Part shown: piece by piece, positions 26,501 through 38,977 of the stretch
Layout: each line of letters begins with the position of its first letter
Position numbering within the stretch: the stretch's first letter is position 1
NCBI GenBank assembly: GCA_028826165.1
Contig: JAPDFW010000011.1
Span: 623,001 to 687,000, forward strand
DNA length: 64,000 bases
Reading direction: 5' to 3'
DNA from: Anaeramoeba ignava
Lineage: Eukaryota; Metamonada; Anaeramoebidae
Made by a program: the position numbers and the translations under genes
The notes under the pieces: generated by a model
Database searches by the model: none
Seen by the model: only the letters and a program-made list of their open reading frames with translations
Told to the model about the DNA's origin: nothing

Positions 26501-27431
26501 TCAAACAGCTCTTGGTGTTTCAATCCAAAAACAAAATTTAGAACTATTCAAATTATTATTAATGAATAATGCAAATATTTATGCTTTACCAAAATATCAA
26601 GTCTCTAAAGAATTAATTCAATCATTTTCAAAAATTCATTCAATTAATCAAGATTTAAACAATTTATTAAAATCAAATGAAGATAATTTATCTGATTTAG
26701 AAATTGAATCAAATAATAATTTCAAATTTAAAGTTCATAAATTAATTTTATTAACAAGATTTAACAATAATCAATCAATTTTACAAAAATTTATCAATAT
26801 TTGTAAATCAAAATCAAAAGAAGAAGTTCAAATTATTTTAAATTTCATTTATTCAGGATTTTTTGATTATGATAAAATTATTGAAAATTTAAATGAAATA
26901 TCAAATCCAAAACAAGGATTATTTCAAACAAAAGAAAATAAATATAAAGAAGAAGAAAAAGAAAAAGAAAAACAAATTGAAGAATTTTTCAAAGAAATTG
27001 GATTTGATTCAAATTGGATTAAAACTAAAAAAGGAAGAAAAGGAATATTAAAAGATTTTCAAAAATTATATGAAGAAAATGAAATTAAAAAAGATTTTAC
27101 AATAATTATTGAAGAAAAAGAAATTAAAGTTCATAAATTAATATTATTTTTAAGAAGTGAATTATTTAAAGGAATGTTTTTAAGTGTTAATGATTCATCT
27201 AATCAAGTTCATGATTATTCAGAAAAATCATTTGAAACAATTCAACAATTAATTTATTTTCTTTATTATGATGAATTTGAAGAAAACAAAATTAATCAAA
27301 AAATTATTGAAGAATTAGAAGATATTAAAGATTTTTATCAATTAAATCAAAATTCAATAATTGATTTACTTTTAATTGAAGAGAAAAAAAAAAGGAATGA
27401 ACATTTAAACCAAAACAAAAATCAAAATTAA
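23580..27431 (+). CDS. Ankyrin-BTB protein, copy B (intact)
   Basis: An uninterrupted 1283-aa single-exon gene. About 31 ankyrin repeats (33-34 aa, consensus NETALHIACQNxNISxEIIKLLIEKGIDINSKT) fill residues ~40-990. They are followed by a degenerate BTB (~1040-1115), a charged EEKEKEKQ linker, and a second BTB (~1180-1270) with KVHKLILFLRSELFKGMFL. The repeats are close to identical at the DNA level, which suggests recent expansion and homogenisation. The protein ends ...NQN in a hexamer repeat. Very likely a soluble adaptor for protein interaction, possibly with Cullin-3; substrate unknown. Confidence 0.93.
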   Translation: MNFKKIYKIIEKNDIEQLKEIKTIPEQENQENRLPILHFAIEKNVSKEMIELLISKGININSKTNQNETALHYACKNENISSDIIKLLIEKGIDVNSKTNRNETALHLICQKENKSIEIIKLLIEKGIDINSKTIQNKTALHIACKDKNISIEIIKLLVEKGININSKTNYWNETALHFACKNQKSIEVIKFLIEKGIDINSKTIQNKTFFHFACENPNISIEIMKFLIEKGIDSNAKTIRNETALHFACGNENISIQIIKFLIEKGIDIDEKTIQNETALHFACKNPNISIQIIKFLIEKEVDIDAKTNSWNQTALLIFCQNKNLSFEIIKLLIENGADINSKTNDNKTVLHYACQNPKISIEIIKLLVEKGIDINSKTNYLYETALHIACKNPNISLDIIKLLIEKEIDINSKTNQNETALHIACQNPNISLEIIKLLIEKGIDINSKTKKMETALHFACKNENISIEIIKFLIEKGIDINAKTNQNETALHIICQNKNISLEIVKFLIENGIDINSKTNRYENALHILCRKNRFDIQKLLIEKGININEKNQDEETPLFIVCGENLSFEMIKYLISKKADVNTKNKFQNTPLVVACQKNLIEIAKILIENGADVNIMNNERKSLLHIACQNENVSIEIIKYLFEKGIDINSKTNQNETALHLACQNPNISLEIIKLLIEKGIDINSKTNQNENALHYVCQNKNISIEIIKLFLENGIDINSETNNDQNALHLACKNENISIEIIKLLIEKGININAKTNQNETALHLACQNPNISLEIINLFLENGIDINAKINNYETALHFACKNENISLEIIKLLIEKGIDINAKTNNDQNALHLACKNKNISIEIIKLLIEKEIDINAKTNNDQNALHIACQNENISFEIIKLLIEKRIDINAKTNQNETALHLACQNPNISIEIIKLFLENGIDINAKTNNDQNALHLACQNKNISLEVIKLLIEKGIDINAIPMFNQTALGVSIQKQNLELFKLLLMNNANIYALPKYQVSKELIQSFSKIHSINQDLNNLLKSNEDNLSDLEIESNNNFKFKVHKLILLTRFNNNQSILQKFINICKSKSKEEVQIILNFIYSGFFDYDKIIENLNEISNPKQGLFQTKENKYKEEEKEKEKQIEEFFKEIGFDSNWIKTKKGRKGILKDFQKLYEENEIKKDFTIIIEEKEIKVHKLILFLRSELFKGMFLSVNDSSNQVHDYSEKSFETIQQLIYFLYYDEFEENKINQKIIEELEDIKDFYQLNQNSIIDLLLIEEKKKRNEHLNQNKNQN

Positions 27432-27870
27432 AATTAAAATTAAAATTAAAATTAAAATTAAAATTAAAATCAAAATTAAAATTAAAATTAAAATTTAAAA
27501 TTAAAATTAAAATTAAAATCAAAATTAAAATTAAAATTAAAATTAAAATTAAAATTAAAATTAAAATTAAAATTAAAATCAAAATTAAAATTAAAATTAA
27601 AATTAAAATTAAAATTAAAATTAAAATTAAAATTAAAATTAAAATTAAAATTAAAATTAAAATTAAAATTAAAATCAAAATTAAAATTAAAATTAAAATC
27701 AAAATTAAAATTAAAATCAAAATTAAAATTCATTTAAATAAAAAATCAAAATTAAAATCAAAATTAAAATTAAAATTAAAATTAAAATTAAAATTAAAAT
27801 TAAAATTAAAATTAAAATTAAAATTAAATTAAAATTAAAATTAAAATTAAAATTAAAAATCAAAATTTAT
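27432..27870. repeat. (AAAATT)n / (AAAATC)n tail after copy B
   Basis: A hexamer array starting at the stop codon of copy B and running almost to the promoter of copy C. Scattered C substitutions give AAAATC units. It has no gene; the open frames on the minus strand are repeat shadows. Confidence 0.95.
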
Positions 27871-27900
27871 TTTTCATTTTTTTCATTTTTTTCTTTTAAA

Positions 27901-30900
27901 ATGAGTTTTAAAAAAATTTATAAAATAATTGAAGAAAACGATATTGAACAATTAAAAGAAATTAAAACAATTCCAGAACAAGAAAATAAAAACCCCTTAC
28001 CAATTTTACATTTTGCAATTTCAAAACAAGTTTCAAAAGAAATGATTGAACTTTTACTTTCAAAAAGAATTAATACCAATTCAAAAACAAATCAAAATGA
28101 AACTGCTTTACATTATGCTTGTAAAAATAAGAATATTTCATTTGAAATTATCAAATTACTTATTGAAAAAGGAATTGATATTAATTCAAAAACAAATTCT
28201 TGGAATGAAACTGCTTTACATTATGCTTGTAAAAATAAAAATATTTCACTTGAAATTATCAAGTTACTTATTGAAAAAGGAATTAATATTAATTCAGAAA
28301 CAAGTTATAATAATGGAACTGCTTTACATTATGCTTGCAAAAATCCAAATATTTCATTTGATATTATCAAATTACTTATTGAAAAAGGAATTGATATTAA
28401 TTCAAAAACAATTTATAAATATGAAACTGCTTTACATTATGCTTGTAAAAATAAAAATATTTCAATTGAAATTATCAAATTACTTATTGAAAATGGAATT
28501 GATATTAATTCAGAAACAAAAGATAATGAAACTGCTTTACATTTTGCTTGTAAAAATAAAAATATTTCACTTGAAATTATCAAATTTCTTATTGAAAAAG
28601 GAATTGATATTAATTCAAAAACAAAATACAATGGAACTGCTTTACATATTGTTTGCCAAAATAAGAATATTTCATTTGAAATTATCAAATTTCTTATTGA
28701 AAAAGGAATTGATATTAATTCAAAAACAAATAATAATGAAACTGTTTTACATTATGCTTGCCAAAACACAAATATTTCACTTGAAATTATCAAATTTCTT
28801 ATTTCAAAAGGAATTGATATTAATTCAAAAACAAATAATAATGAAACTGTTTTACATTATGCTTGCCAAAACACAAATATTTCACTTGAAATTATCAAAT
28901 TACTTATTGAAAAAGGTATTGATATTAATTCAAAAACAAATAATAATGAAACTGCTTTACATTATGCTTGCCAAAATAAAAATATTTCACTTGAAATTAT
29001 CAAATTACTTATTGAAAAAGGAATTGATATCAATTCAAAAACAAAATACAGAAACGAAAATGTTTTACATTTTGTTTGTCAAAAAAATATTTCACTTGAA
29101 ATTATCAAGTTACTTATTGAAAAAGGAATTAATATTAATGCAAAAACAAATAATAATGAAACTGCTTTACATTTTATTTGCCAAAATAAAAATATTTCAC
29201 TTGAAATTATCAAATTACTTATTGAAAAAGGGATTAATATTAATTCAAAAACAAAATACAAATATGAAACTGTTTTACATTATGCTTGCCAAAATCCAAA
29301 TATTTCACTTGAAATTATCAAATTACTTATTGAAAAAGGAATTGATATCAATTCAAAAACAAATAATAATGAAACTGCTTTACATATTGTTTGCCAAAAT
29401 AAAAATATTTCATTTGAAATTATCAAATTACTTATTGAAAAAGGAATTGATATTGATGCAAAAAGAAAAACTAATGAAACTGCTTTACATATTGCTTGCC
29501 AAAATCCAAATATTTCAATTGAAATTATCAAATTACTTATTGAAAATGGAATTGATATCAATTCAAAAATAAATAGTAATGAAAATGCTTTACATCTTGC
29601 TTACCAAAATCCAAATATTTCACTTGAAATTATCAAATATCTTATTTCAAAAGGAATTGATATTGAAGCAAAAAGAAATAATAATGAAACTGCTTTGTAT
29701 ATTGCTTGTGAAAAAAAATCAAAAGAAATTGTTGAATTTTTGATATCAAAAGGTGCAAAAAATATAAAAGATGAAACAATTGGAGAAACTTTACATTTAG
29801 TTTCTGGAGATAATTCATTAGAATGGATTAAATTTCTAATTTCAAAAGGAATGAATATTAATTCAAAAAATAGATTTGAAAAAACACCTCTTTATATTGC
29901 TTGTGAAAACAAATCTTCAATCGAAGTTATCAAATTTCTTGTTGAAAACGGAGCTGATATTAATTCAAAAACAGATCAAAATCATACACCTTTACATGTG
30001 TCTTGTAGAAATCGATCATTTGAAATTGTTAAATATCTTATTGAAAATGGAGCTGATGTTAATATAAAAGATAAATATGAAAAACTCCTTTAGCAATGCT
30101 AATTCAAGATTTTTCATCATTTGAAACTCCAATTTTATTGAAACAAATTGGAACTAAATCTAATACTAATGAAAATGAAAATGAAAATGAATATGAAAAT
30201 GAAAATGAAAATGAAAATGAAAATGAATATGAAAATGAAAATGAGAATAAGAGATTTCCTTTTTATTTTTCAATTACAAACAAAAAAAGAAATATAATCA
30301 AATTATTATTAATGAATGATGCAAATATTTATGATTTGCCAGATTCTCAAATCAAGATAGAATTTATCAAATTATTTTCAAAAATTTATTCAATTAATCA
30401 AGATTTAAACAATTTATTAAAATCAAATGAAGATAATTTATTTGATTTAGAAATTGAATCAAATAATAATTTCAAATTTAAAGTTCATAAATTAATTTTA
30501 TTAACAAGATTTAACAATAATCAATCAATTTTACAAAAATTTATCAATATTTGCAAATCAAAAACAAAAGAAGAAGTTCAAATTATTTTAAATTTCATTT
30601 ATTCTGGATTTTTTGATTATGATAAAATTATTGAAAATTTAAATGAAATATCAAATCCAAAACAAGGATTATTTCAAACAAAAGAAAATAAATATAAAGA
30701 AGAAGAAAAAGAAAAAGAAAAAGAAAAACAAATTGAAGAATTTTTCAAAGAAATTGGATTTGATTCAAATTGGATTAAAACTAAAAAAGGAAGAAAAGGA
30801 ATATTAAAAGATTTTCAAAAATTATATGAAGAAAATGAAATTAAAAAAGATTTTACAATAATTATTGAAGAAAAAGAAATTAAAGTTCATAAATTAATAT

Positions 30901-31186
30901 TATTTTTAAGAAGTGAATTATTTAAAGGAATGTTTTAAGTGTTAATGATTCATCTAATCAAGTTCATGATTATTCAGAAAAATCATTTGAAACAATTCAA
31001 CAATTAATTTATTTTCTTTATCATGATGAATTTGAAGAAAACAAAATTAATGAAAAAATTATTGAAGAATTAGAAGATATTAAAGATTTTTATCAATTAA
31101 ATCAAAATTCAATAATTGATTTACTTTTAATTGAAGAGAAAAAAAAAAGGAATGAACATTTAAACCAAAACAAAAATCAAAATTAA
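27901..31186 (+). CDS. Ankyrin-BTB protein, copy C (frame-broken)
   Basis: Third paralogue, starting MSFKKIYKIIEEND. About 20 ankyrin repeats occupy 27901-30090. One base is missing near 30081 (GAAAAACTCC against GAACAAACTCC in copy A), which moves the NENE linker and first BTB (30096-30938) into another frame. A second missing T at 30932-30936 (TGTTTT against TGTTTTT in copy B) ends that frame at ...LFKGMF, although the rest of the BTB (NDSSNQVHDYSEKSFETIQQL) is preserved to the stop at 31186. Both losses are in short A or T runs. The flanking homology is otherwise full length, so decay is recent or the breaks are assembly errors. Confidence 0.75.
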
Positions 31187-31375
31187 AATTAAAATTAAAA
31201 TTAAAATTAAAATTAAAATTAAAATTAAAATTAAAATTAAAATTAAAATTAAAATTAAAATCTAAAATTAAAATTAAAATTAAAATCTAAAATCAAAATC
31301 AAAATTAAAATTAAAATCAAAATTAAAATCAAAATTAAAATCAAAATTAAAATCAAAATCAAAATTAAATTTAAA
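31187..31375. repeat. (AAAATT)n tail after copy C
   Basis: Hexamer array beginning at the stop codon of copy C, with AAAATC interruptions at its far end. It separates copy C from the convergent SF3B2 gene. Confidence 0.92.
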
Positions 31376-31417
31376 ATTGGATTTCTTTTATTTCTTTTTT
31401 TTTAAAGGAAAAATTTA

Positions 31418-34400
31418 TTAGAATTTGAAATCGTATTTTTCTTTTTTCTTTTTTTTCTTTTTCTTTTTTTCTTTTTCATCAAGTTTTTCTTTTTCTTTTT
31501 CTTTTTCTTTTTCTTCAATAATCATTTCAACTTCTTTTAAATTTTCAATTTCTTTTTGTTGATGAAATTGTTTATTAATAATAATATCATCTTTTTGAAT
31601 TTGAGGAATTTCATAAACATGAGAAGAACCAACAAGTTCTTTTCCAATTTTAGTATTTTTCTCTTCAAGAACAGTATATAAAGTTGGTTCTTCTTTTTGG
31701 ATTGAAGATTTTTGTTTTTTTTCTTCTTCTTGATTTTCTTTATCTTTAATTTTTCCTTTTCTTAAATTAATCATATCAGGTGTTTCAAAACCAATTGGAA
31801 TACTTGTTATTCCTTTTTCAAAAACTTCTGGATTTAAATCTGTTCTTTGTTTTTGTTTTTGTTTTTCTTCTTCTGTTTTTAGTTGTTCTTGATCTTCAAT
31901 TTCTTCATCTTCTTTTTTTTCATCAATATCTTCACTTTCAGATTCACTTTCAGCTAAAATATTATAAATCAAAATTAAAATTAAAAATCAAAAAATCAAA
32001 ATTAAAATCAAAATTAAATCAAATCAAAATTAAAATCAAAATTAAAATCAAAATTAAAATTAAAATCAAAATTATAAATACATTCAGAAACAAATTCCTC
32101 TTCTAATACACCCCAATGTATCTTTTCAATTCCTGTATCAAAATTCTTGAAAAATTTTTGTTTAAATTTAATTTTGTTTAAATTTGTTTTTTTTGGATTA
32201 ATTTTTTGAAAATATAATATAATATAATTAAATATACTTGATCTAATATTTGATTTGGCATATTTCCAAAAACATCACCACCATATAAAGGTCTACCAAA
32301 CTAAAAAAAGTAATATAAATAAATATTTAAATATTTGAATAAATATATAAATAAATATTTGAATAAATATATAAATAAATATTTGAATAAATATATAAAT
32401 AAATATATAAATAAATATATGAATAAATATTTGAATAAATATATAAATAAATATATAAATAAATATATAAATAAATATTTAAATAAATATATAAAAAAAA
32501 TAAATATTTATAAAAAAATATAAAAATAAATAAATATAAAATGAATAAAAAATAAATAAATATGAATAAAAAAAATATAAAAATAAAAAATATAAATAAA
32601 CAACAATATAAAATAAATAAATAAACATAAAATAAAAATATAAAAAAAATAAAATATACATAAATAAATATAAAAAAAAATATAATAAAAAAATAAATAA
32701 TAAATAAATAAATAAAATTTGAAATAAAAAAATAAATAAAATAAATAAATAAATAAAAAATAAAAAAATAAATAAATAAAATAAAATATAAACAAAAATA
32801 TAAATATAAAAATACAACAAAATAAATATATAAATAAATATTTTAACAAAATATAAATAAATATATAAATAAATATAAATATATAAAATAAAAAATATGA
32901 AAAAAATATATAAATAAAAATATAATAATAAAAATTTGAAAATAAATATTTGAATAAATATTTAAAAAAAAAAAAACAAATAAACAAAATATATAAAAAA
33001 ATAAATAAATAAAATATAAACAAAATAAATATAAAAATAAACAAATATAAACAAAAACAAATATATGAAAATAAAAATAAATAAATAAATAATATAAATA
33101 AAATATATAAATAAATATAAAATATATAAATAAAATAAAAAAAAAAAAAAATATATAAATAAAAATTTGAAAAACAAATAAATAAATATTAAAACAAATA
33201 AAAAATAAATAAATAAATAAAAAAAATAAAATAAACAAAAATAAAATAAATAAAATGAAAAATATATGAATAAACAAATAATATAAATAAAAATATTTGA
33301 ATAAATATATAAATAAATATATAAATAAAAAATATATAAAATATAAATAAATATATAAATAAATATATAAATAAATATATAAATAAATATATAAATAAAT
33401 ATATAAATAAATATATAAATAAATATATAAATAAATATATAAATAAATATTTGAATAAATATTTGAATAAATATTTGAATAAATATTTAAATAAATATAT
33501 AAATAAATATAAATAAATATATAAATAAATATTTGAATAAATATTTGAATAAATATTTGAATAAATATTTGAATAAATAAATATTTGAATAAATATATAA
33601 ATAAATATAATTGAATAAATATTTGAATAAATATTTGAATAAATATTTGAATAAATATTAGAAAATTTGAATAAAATTTGAATAAAATTTGAATTAATAA
33701 AATACTTCATCAACTGGACATTTCCCCCAACCACCAGGATGATATCCATATTTAGCACCAACAGGAATAGGAGCATTTAAACCTGGAATTTTTAAATTTG
33801 GATATGAAGGAGGAGGACCATATCTCTGCATATGAATTAACCAAGGAGGTGGTGCTCCTTCAGGCATTCCTAACGCCTCTTTAAGACGCGATGATAACTC
33901 TCCAGGTCTTTTACTTTTATATTTCATTTCTTGCTCCTTTCTTTCATAATATAAATCCCCATGTTTTGTTAAACTGGGTTTTGTTTGATATTTAAAAAAT
34001 GCATCATGAAGTATTTGATAATCAATTTCAATTGTCCCCATTTTCGGTTGGATTTTTTCTCTTCCTTTCTGTTTTAATGTTTTACTATCATCTTTCTCAT
34101 TCAATGATTGTCTAATTTTTGAAATTCCTGTTGCTTCAATAAAATCTGTTGATAAATTTTTTTTTCCAAATTATAAAAAAAATTAATTTCCAATTTTAAA
34201 TATTTCTTTTTTCTTTTTCTTTTCATTTGATTATAATATTGTTTTGAATTTACGTGGAAGTTTAAATGGTGGTTTTAAAAATCCTTTTTTTCCTTGTAGA
34301 TATTTTCTTTTTTGTGACCAATGAGGTGGAACAGGAACTGTATTTCTATAACTTTTTAAATAAATTAATAATCTTGGATCTCTTGAATTTGTATCATGAA

Positions 34401-35087
34401 GCTAATAATTTGTTTTCAATCATCATTACCAAATAAATTCAAATAAACATTCAAAATAAAAAATAAAGATAAGTTGATTAAAATTTGATAAACCAACAAA
34501 ATCAAAAAAATTTTGGTTTTTTTTTGTTTTTCTTTTCTTCTTATTTTTTCCATAACAAATTATTATTTTAGTTGTAAATTTAAATATCAAACCTCAACAA
34601 CTTCTGGTTTTCTAACTAATTGTTTTAATTCTGCAATTGTTAATCTGAAATTTTTTTTGAGTTTTTTTTTTGATATTTTTTCATCATCAGTTAATTTATC
34701 AAAATTATTATCATCATTATCATCACTAATATCATCACTTTCATCATCAGAATTTTCTTTCATTTTATCTTCTTTATCTTTATAATTTTTTTCTTGATTT
34801 TCTTCTAAACTTTCTTGATTAAATTTTTCTAAAATATTTTTAAATGATGGATTATTATAAAAAATTTCCAAATTTAAATTTTGATTTTGATTTTGATTTT
34901 GTTCTTCTTTTGCATTATTTGTTTCTAATTTTTCATTTTGATTTTGATTTTGATTTTGATTTTCTTTTTCATTTTGATTTTCATTTTGATTTTGTTGTTG
35001 TTTTTTTTGAAGTTGTTTTTTTTTTCTTCTTAATTTTCTTTTTAAATTTCTTTTTTGATTTCTTGATAATTTAAATTGATTTTCCAT
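31418..35087 (-). CDS. SF3B2: Splicing factor 3B subunit 2 (SF3b145/SAP145)
   Basis: Exons in transcript order: 34593-35087, 34254-34401, 33706-34145, 32238-32300, 32082-32145 and 31418-31953. Introns are 191, 108, 1405, 92 and 128 nt, all GT-AG and in frame; the product is 581 aa. SF3B2 is a U2 snRNP subunit that contacts the branch site region. After a basic/Q-rich N-terminus come the conserved [36 protein letters not shown], the [10 protein letters not shown] and HGDLYYE block, the proline-rich PSP region ([28 protein letters not shown]), PLYGGDVFG, and the late block [12 protein letters not shown] ... SSHVYEIP. The protein ends ...DFKF followed by TAATAA. The human protein also ends EFKF, which supports TAA being a true stop here. 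Confidence 0.95.
32301..33705 (-). repeat. Long SF3B2 intron of ATAAATAAATATTTG-type repeats
   Basis: A 1405-nt intron made of short A/T repeats: (ATATAAATAA)n, (AATATTTGAATA)n and mixed ATAAA runs. The many F/Y/I-rich open frames here are repeat shadows. Confidence 0.85.
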
Positions 35088-35160
35088 TTTAAAAAATAAA
35101 GAAAAATGAAAAATGAAAAAAAATGAAAAAAAATTTTTATTTGAAAAAAAAAAATTAGAA
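35088..35160 (-). promoter_or_regulatory. CATTTTT boxes before SF3B2
   Basis: Read on the minus strand: TTTTTTTTCATTTTTTTTCA, then TTTTTCATTTTTC, then AAAATGG at the start. It is the same motif as on plus-strand genes, and it occupies the short gap behind the tepsin stop codon. Confidence 0.5.
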
Positions 35161-35239
35161 TGAAAATGAATTAAAAAAAAAATTAGAATGAAAATCAATC
35201 AAAATCAAAAATCAAATCAAATCAAATCAAAATCAAAAT

Positions 35240-38200
35240 TTAAAGTAAATTCTTTTTTTTAAATTCATCTTCAACAAAATCAAAAAGATCTCCTTGTTGA
35301 TTTGAATTAGAATTTGAATTAGAATTTTGAGATAAAAAATCAAAACCAGTATTTGATTTCTTTTGATTTGATTTGTTAGAAAAATTCTGTAAAATATTAT
35401 ATTTGTCTTCATCATTAAGAACTTTTGTTTGAAAAATATTTCCACTTTTTTTTGTAACTTTTTTAATTGGATTAATTTTATTGATTTCTTGTTGATCAAA
35501 ACTTTGATCAATAATTGATTTTAAATTTTTGGTTTTATCAATATGCAAGTTTCCAAGATCATTTAAAACATTAATTTCTTGAGCTTGATTTTGATTTTGG
35601 ATTTGATTTGATTTTTGATTCAAATCAAAATCAATTAATGATGAATTTGATTTTTTTTGTTGATTTTTGTTTGAAATATTTCTTCTTGATTTTTGATTTG
35701 ATTTTTGATTTGATTTTTGATTTGATTTTTGATTTGATTTTTGATTTGATTTTTGATTTGATTTTGTTTCTTCTTGTTTTTCTTCTTGTTTTTGTTGATT
35801 TAAATTTAATCCTTGAAATAAATCACCTGAATTTTGATTGTTTTGATTGTTTTGATTGTTTTGTTCAAAATCAATTAAAGAATCTTTCTTTTTTAAAACT
35901 GGTTGATTTTTTGATTTAATTTTTGGATTTTGATCATTTGATTGAGTTTCAATTCCCAAAGAATTTAAAATCTAAATGAATTTTTTTTTCAAATGAATTT
36001 TTTTCAATTAAATTTTTTTAAATTAATTTTTTTCAATTAATTTTCTTTTACTTTTTTTGCTTTTGTTTTAATTTTAATTTTTGATGATTGCAAAAAAGAT
36101 TCAAATAATTCAATACTTTCTTGATCTTGGAAATAATCAATATAATCAGTTAAACCATAAGAAAGTAAACCTTCAATTAAAGTTAAAGCTTTCTAAATTT
36201 AAAATTGAAAAAAAATTTAAGAAAAGAATTTAAAAAAAGAATAAGAAATTTTTTTGAATCTAAAATTTAAAGGAAACAAACAAGTTGAATTTGCCAAGTT
36301 TCTGACATTAATTGTTGTTCTAATTCTGAACTTATAATTTCATAATCTAAATTTTTTGCTTTATTAATAAATTCTTCAATTTCATCTTTTTTGAGTGCAA
36401 TTCTTAATCCTGTATGACTTGTCATTTCATCAACAAGTTTTTTTTCATATTCTCCTGTAGATTTTACTTCAATTGATTGTGAAAATATTGGATTTTGATT
36501 TTGATTTTGATTTTGAATTTGATTTGATTTTGATTTTGATTTTGTTCTTGATTTTGAATTTGATATTGATTTTGTTCTTGATTTTGTTCTTGAATTTGAT
36601 TTTGTTTTTTAATTCTTGATTTTTGACCTAATGTTCTAACAGATTTATTCGTATCATTCCAACCAGAATCTTTTTTTAATTTTAATTTTAATTTTATTTT
36701 TAATTTTAATTATAATTTTAATTTTAATTTTAATTATAATTTTAATTTTAATTTTAATTATAATTTTAATTTTAATTTTAATTTTAATTTTAATTTTAAT
36801 TTTAATTTTAATTTTAATTTTAATATTAATTTTAATTTTAATATTAATTTTAATATTAATTTTAATTTTAATTTTAATTTTAATTTTAATTATAATTTTA
36901 ATTTTAATTTTAATTTTAATAATTTTAATTTTAATTTTAATAATTATAATATTAATTTTAATATTAATTTTAATTTTAATTAATTTTAATTTTAATTTTA
37001 ATTTTAATATTAATTTTAATATTAATTTTAATTTTAATTTTAATTTTAATTTTAATTTTAATTTTAATTTTAATTTTAATTTTAATTTTAATATTAATTT
37101 TAATATTAATTTTAATTTTTATTATTTTTACCTTGATTTTCCCAAGTTGGTGTTTCTTGTGTTTTAAAATAAGTATTTTGTTTTTGTTGTGTTTGATCTG
37201 ATAAAAACATTTTAGGATGATATTTTTTCTTCATTCCTAAAGAAGAACGTAATTTATCTCCAAATGTTTTGTTTTCTAAATAATTTACAATTAATAATGA
37301 ATTTTAATTTTAATTTTAATTTTAATTTTAATTTTAATTTTAATTTTAATTTTAATTTTAATTTTAATTTTAATTTTAATTTTAATTTTAATTTTAATTT
37401 TAATTTTAATTTTAATTTTAATTTTAATTTTAATTTTAATTTTAATTTTAATTTTAATTTTAATTTTAATTTTAATTTTAATTTTAATTTTAATTTTAAT
37501 TTTAATTTTAATTTTAATTTGAATTTGAATTTTAAATTTTAATTTTAATTTTAATTTTAATTTTAATTTTAATTTTAATTTTAATTTTAATTTTAATTAT
37601 AATAAAGAAATAAACCTTTTTTATCAACACTAAAATTTCCAAAACCTTCCATTTTTTTATCATCTTTTTCATTTGTAAAATTTTTAATAACTGAATTAGT
37701 TTTTGAAAATTTAACATTTGAATCAGAATCATTATCAAATTGTTGAACATTATCATAATTAATTCCATCACTTGATAATCCTGTAATTCTAGATTTTATT
37801 AAAGTATTTTCTTGTGTCATTTGATTTTCAAGCTTTTGTTGTGGTAAATCTTCATAAAGATTTTCAATTACTTCCTTTTATTATTTTATTATTTTATTAT
37901 TTTTTTTGTTTTTTAATTCCAAAAAAATTTTTTCCTTTTTTTTTTGCTTTATTTTTATTTTTACTTTTGCCATTCTTCTCACTGCATTCATTGGTGCATC
38001 TCCATGAAGTGGATCTGTTGGACAAGTAAATGCTTTATTAATTTTAATTTTAATTTTAATTTTATAAATGAATTTTAATTTTAATTTTAATTTTAATTTT
38101 AATTTAATTTTAATTTTAATTATAATTTTAATTTAATTTTAATTTTAATTTTAATTTTAATTTTAATTTTAATTTTATAAATGAATTTTAATTTTAATTT

Positions 38201-38977
38201 TAATTTTAATTTTAATTTAAATTTTAATTTTAATTTTAATTTTAATTTTATTTTTAATTTTAATTTTAATTTTAATTTTAATTTTAATTTTAATTTTAAT
38301 TTTAATTTTAATTTTAATTTTAATTTTAATTTTTATTAATTTTAATTTTAATTTTAATTTTTAATTTTAATTTAATTTTAATTTTAATTTTAATTTTAAA
38401 TTTTAATTTTAATTTTAATTTTAATTTTAATTTTAATTTTAATTTTAATTTTAATTTTAATTTAATTTTAATTTTAATTTAAATTTATAAATTAATTTTG
38501 ATTTTAATTTTAATTTATAAATGAATTTAAATTTGAATTTGAAATTATAAAAAAATAGAATAAAGAGAAAAAAAATGAAATATTTATTTACTTAAACAAT
38601 CTTTAATTTTTTCAATACTTCTTTGAATTTCTTCAACAAATTTTGGATTTCCACTTTTACAAAGATAACGAATTATCATTAAACATTTAAGTTTAATATT
38701 AGGAGATTTTTTATGAGAAATTCTCCAAATAACTTGTTCTCCAATTATTTTTGCTCTTGAATCAGTTTCTTTTGTATGTTCTAATTTAATTTTTTTAAGT
38801 TTAAAATTTAAATTAAAAATTTAATAAATTAAAAAATTAAAAGAAAAATTTTTTTGTTTTTTTTTTTTAAATTGATCATTTATTTTATTTAAATTTTACC
38901 TGCTAATGTTTGTAAATCAAATCCATTAGGTTGACTATCATCATCTTTTGATATTTTTTTAATTAAAATTCTGCTCA
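35240..38977 (-). CDS. Tepsin-like ENTH/VHS protein (AP-4 accessory)
   Basis: Exons in transcript order: 38900-38977, 38592-38780, 37965-38032, 37616-37874, 37132-37275, 36282-36669, 36052-36192 and 35240-35971. Introns are 119, 559, 90, 340, 462, 89 and 80 nt. An ENTH-like domain spans exons 1-3 (TDSRAKIIGEQVIWRI, IKLKCLMIIRYLCKSG, CPTDPLHGDAPMNAVRR). A linker with MEGFGN follows, then the tepsin VHS-like helical domain (RIALKKDEIEEFINKAKNL, LEQQLMSETWQIQL/KALTLIEGLLSYG). The tail is Q/N-rich with repeated NQKS and two SLIDF motifs. Tepsins bind AP-4 on trans-Golgi vesicles; the plant relative is MTV1. The sixth exon lacks one base near 36522-36526 in its NQ repeat and so breaks frame; restoring the hexamer register repairs it. 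Confidence 0.82.
36670..37131 (-). repeat. Tepsin intron of (TTTTAA)n
   Basis: The intron body is (AATTTT)n hexamer repeat with AATATT and AATTAT variants between clean GT and AG sites. Confidence 0.85.
37276..37615 (-). repeat. Tepsin intron of pure (TTTTAA)n
   Basis: An almost perfect (AATTTT)n array of about 280 bp fills the intron. Confidence 0.88.
38033..38591 (-). repeat. Tepsin intron of (TTTTAA)n
   Basis: A 559-nt intron dominated by (AATTTT)n with occasional ATAAATG interruptions. Confidence 0.85.

Noticed and set aside
31418-31423. Genome-wide TAA-to-Gln reassignment, suggested by (AATTAA)n tracts and the CENP-L stops
   Set aside because: SF3B2 ends at its conserved ...FKF with TAATAA, and RMC1, MCM4, tepsin and the Rab gene also end at TAA where their families end.
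32335-33690. Several F/Y/I/L-rich or NKYI-rich frames on both strands
   Set aside because: They lie inside the repeat-filled SF3B2 intron, which splices precisely between VDE and FGRPLY.
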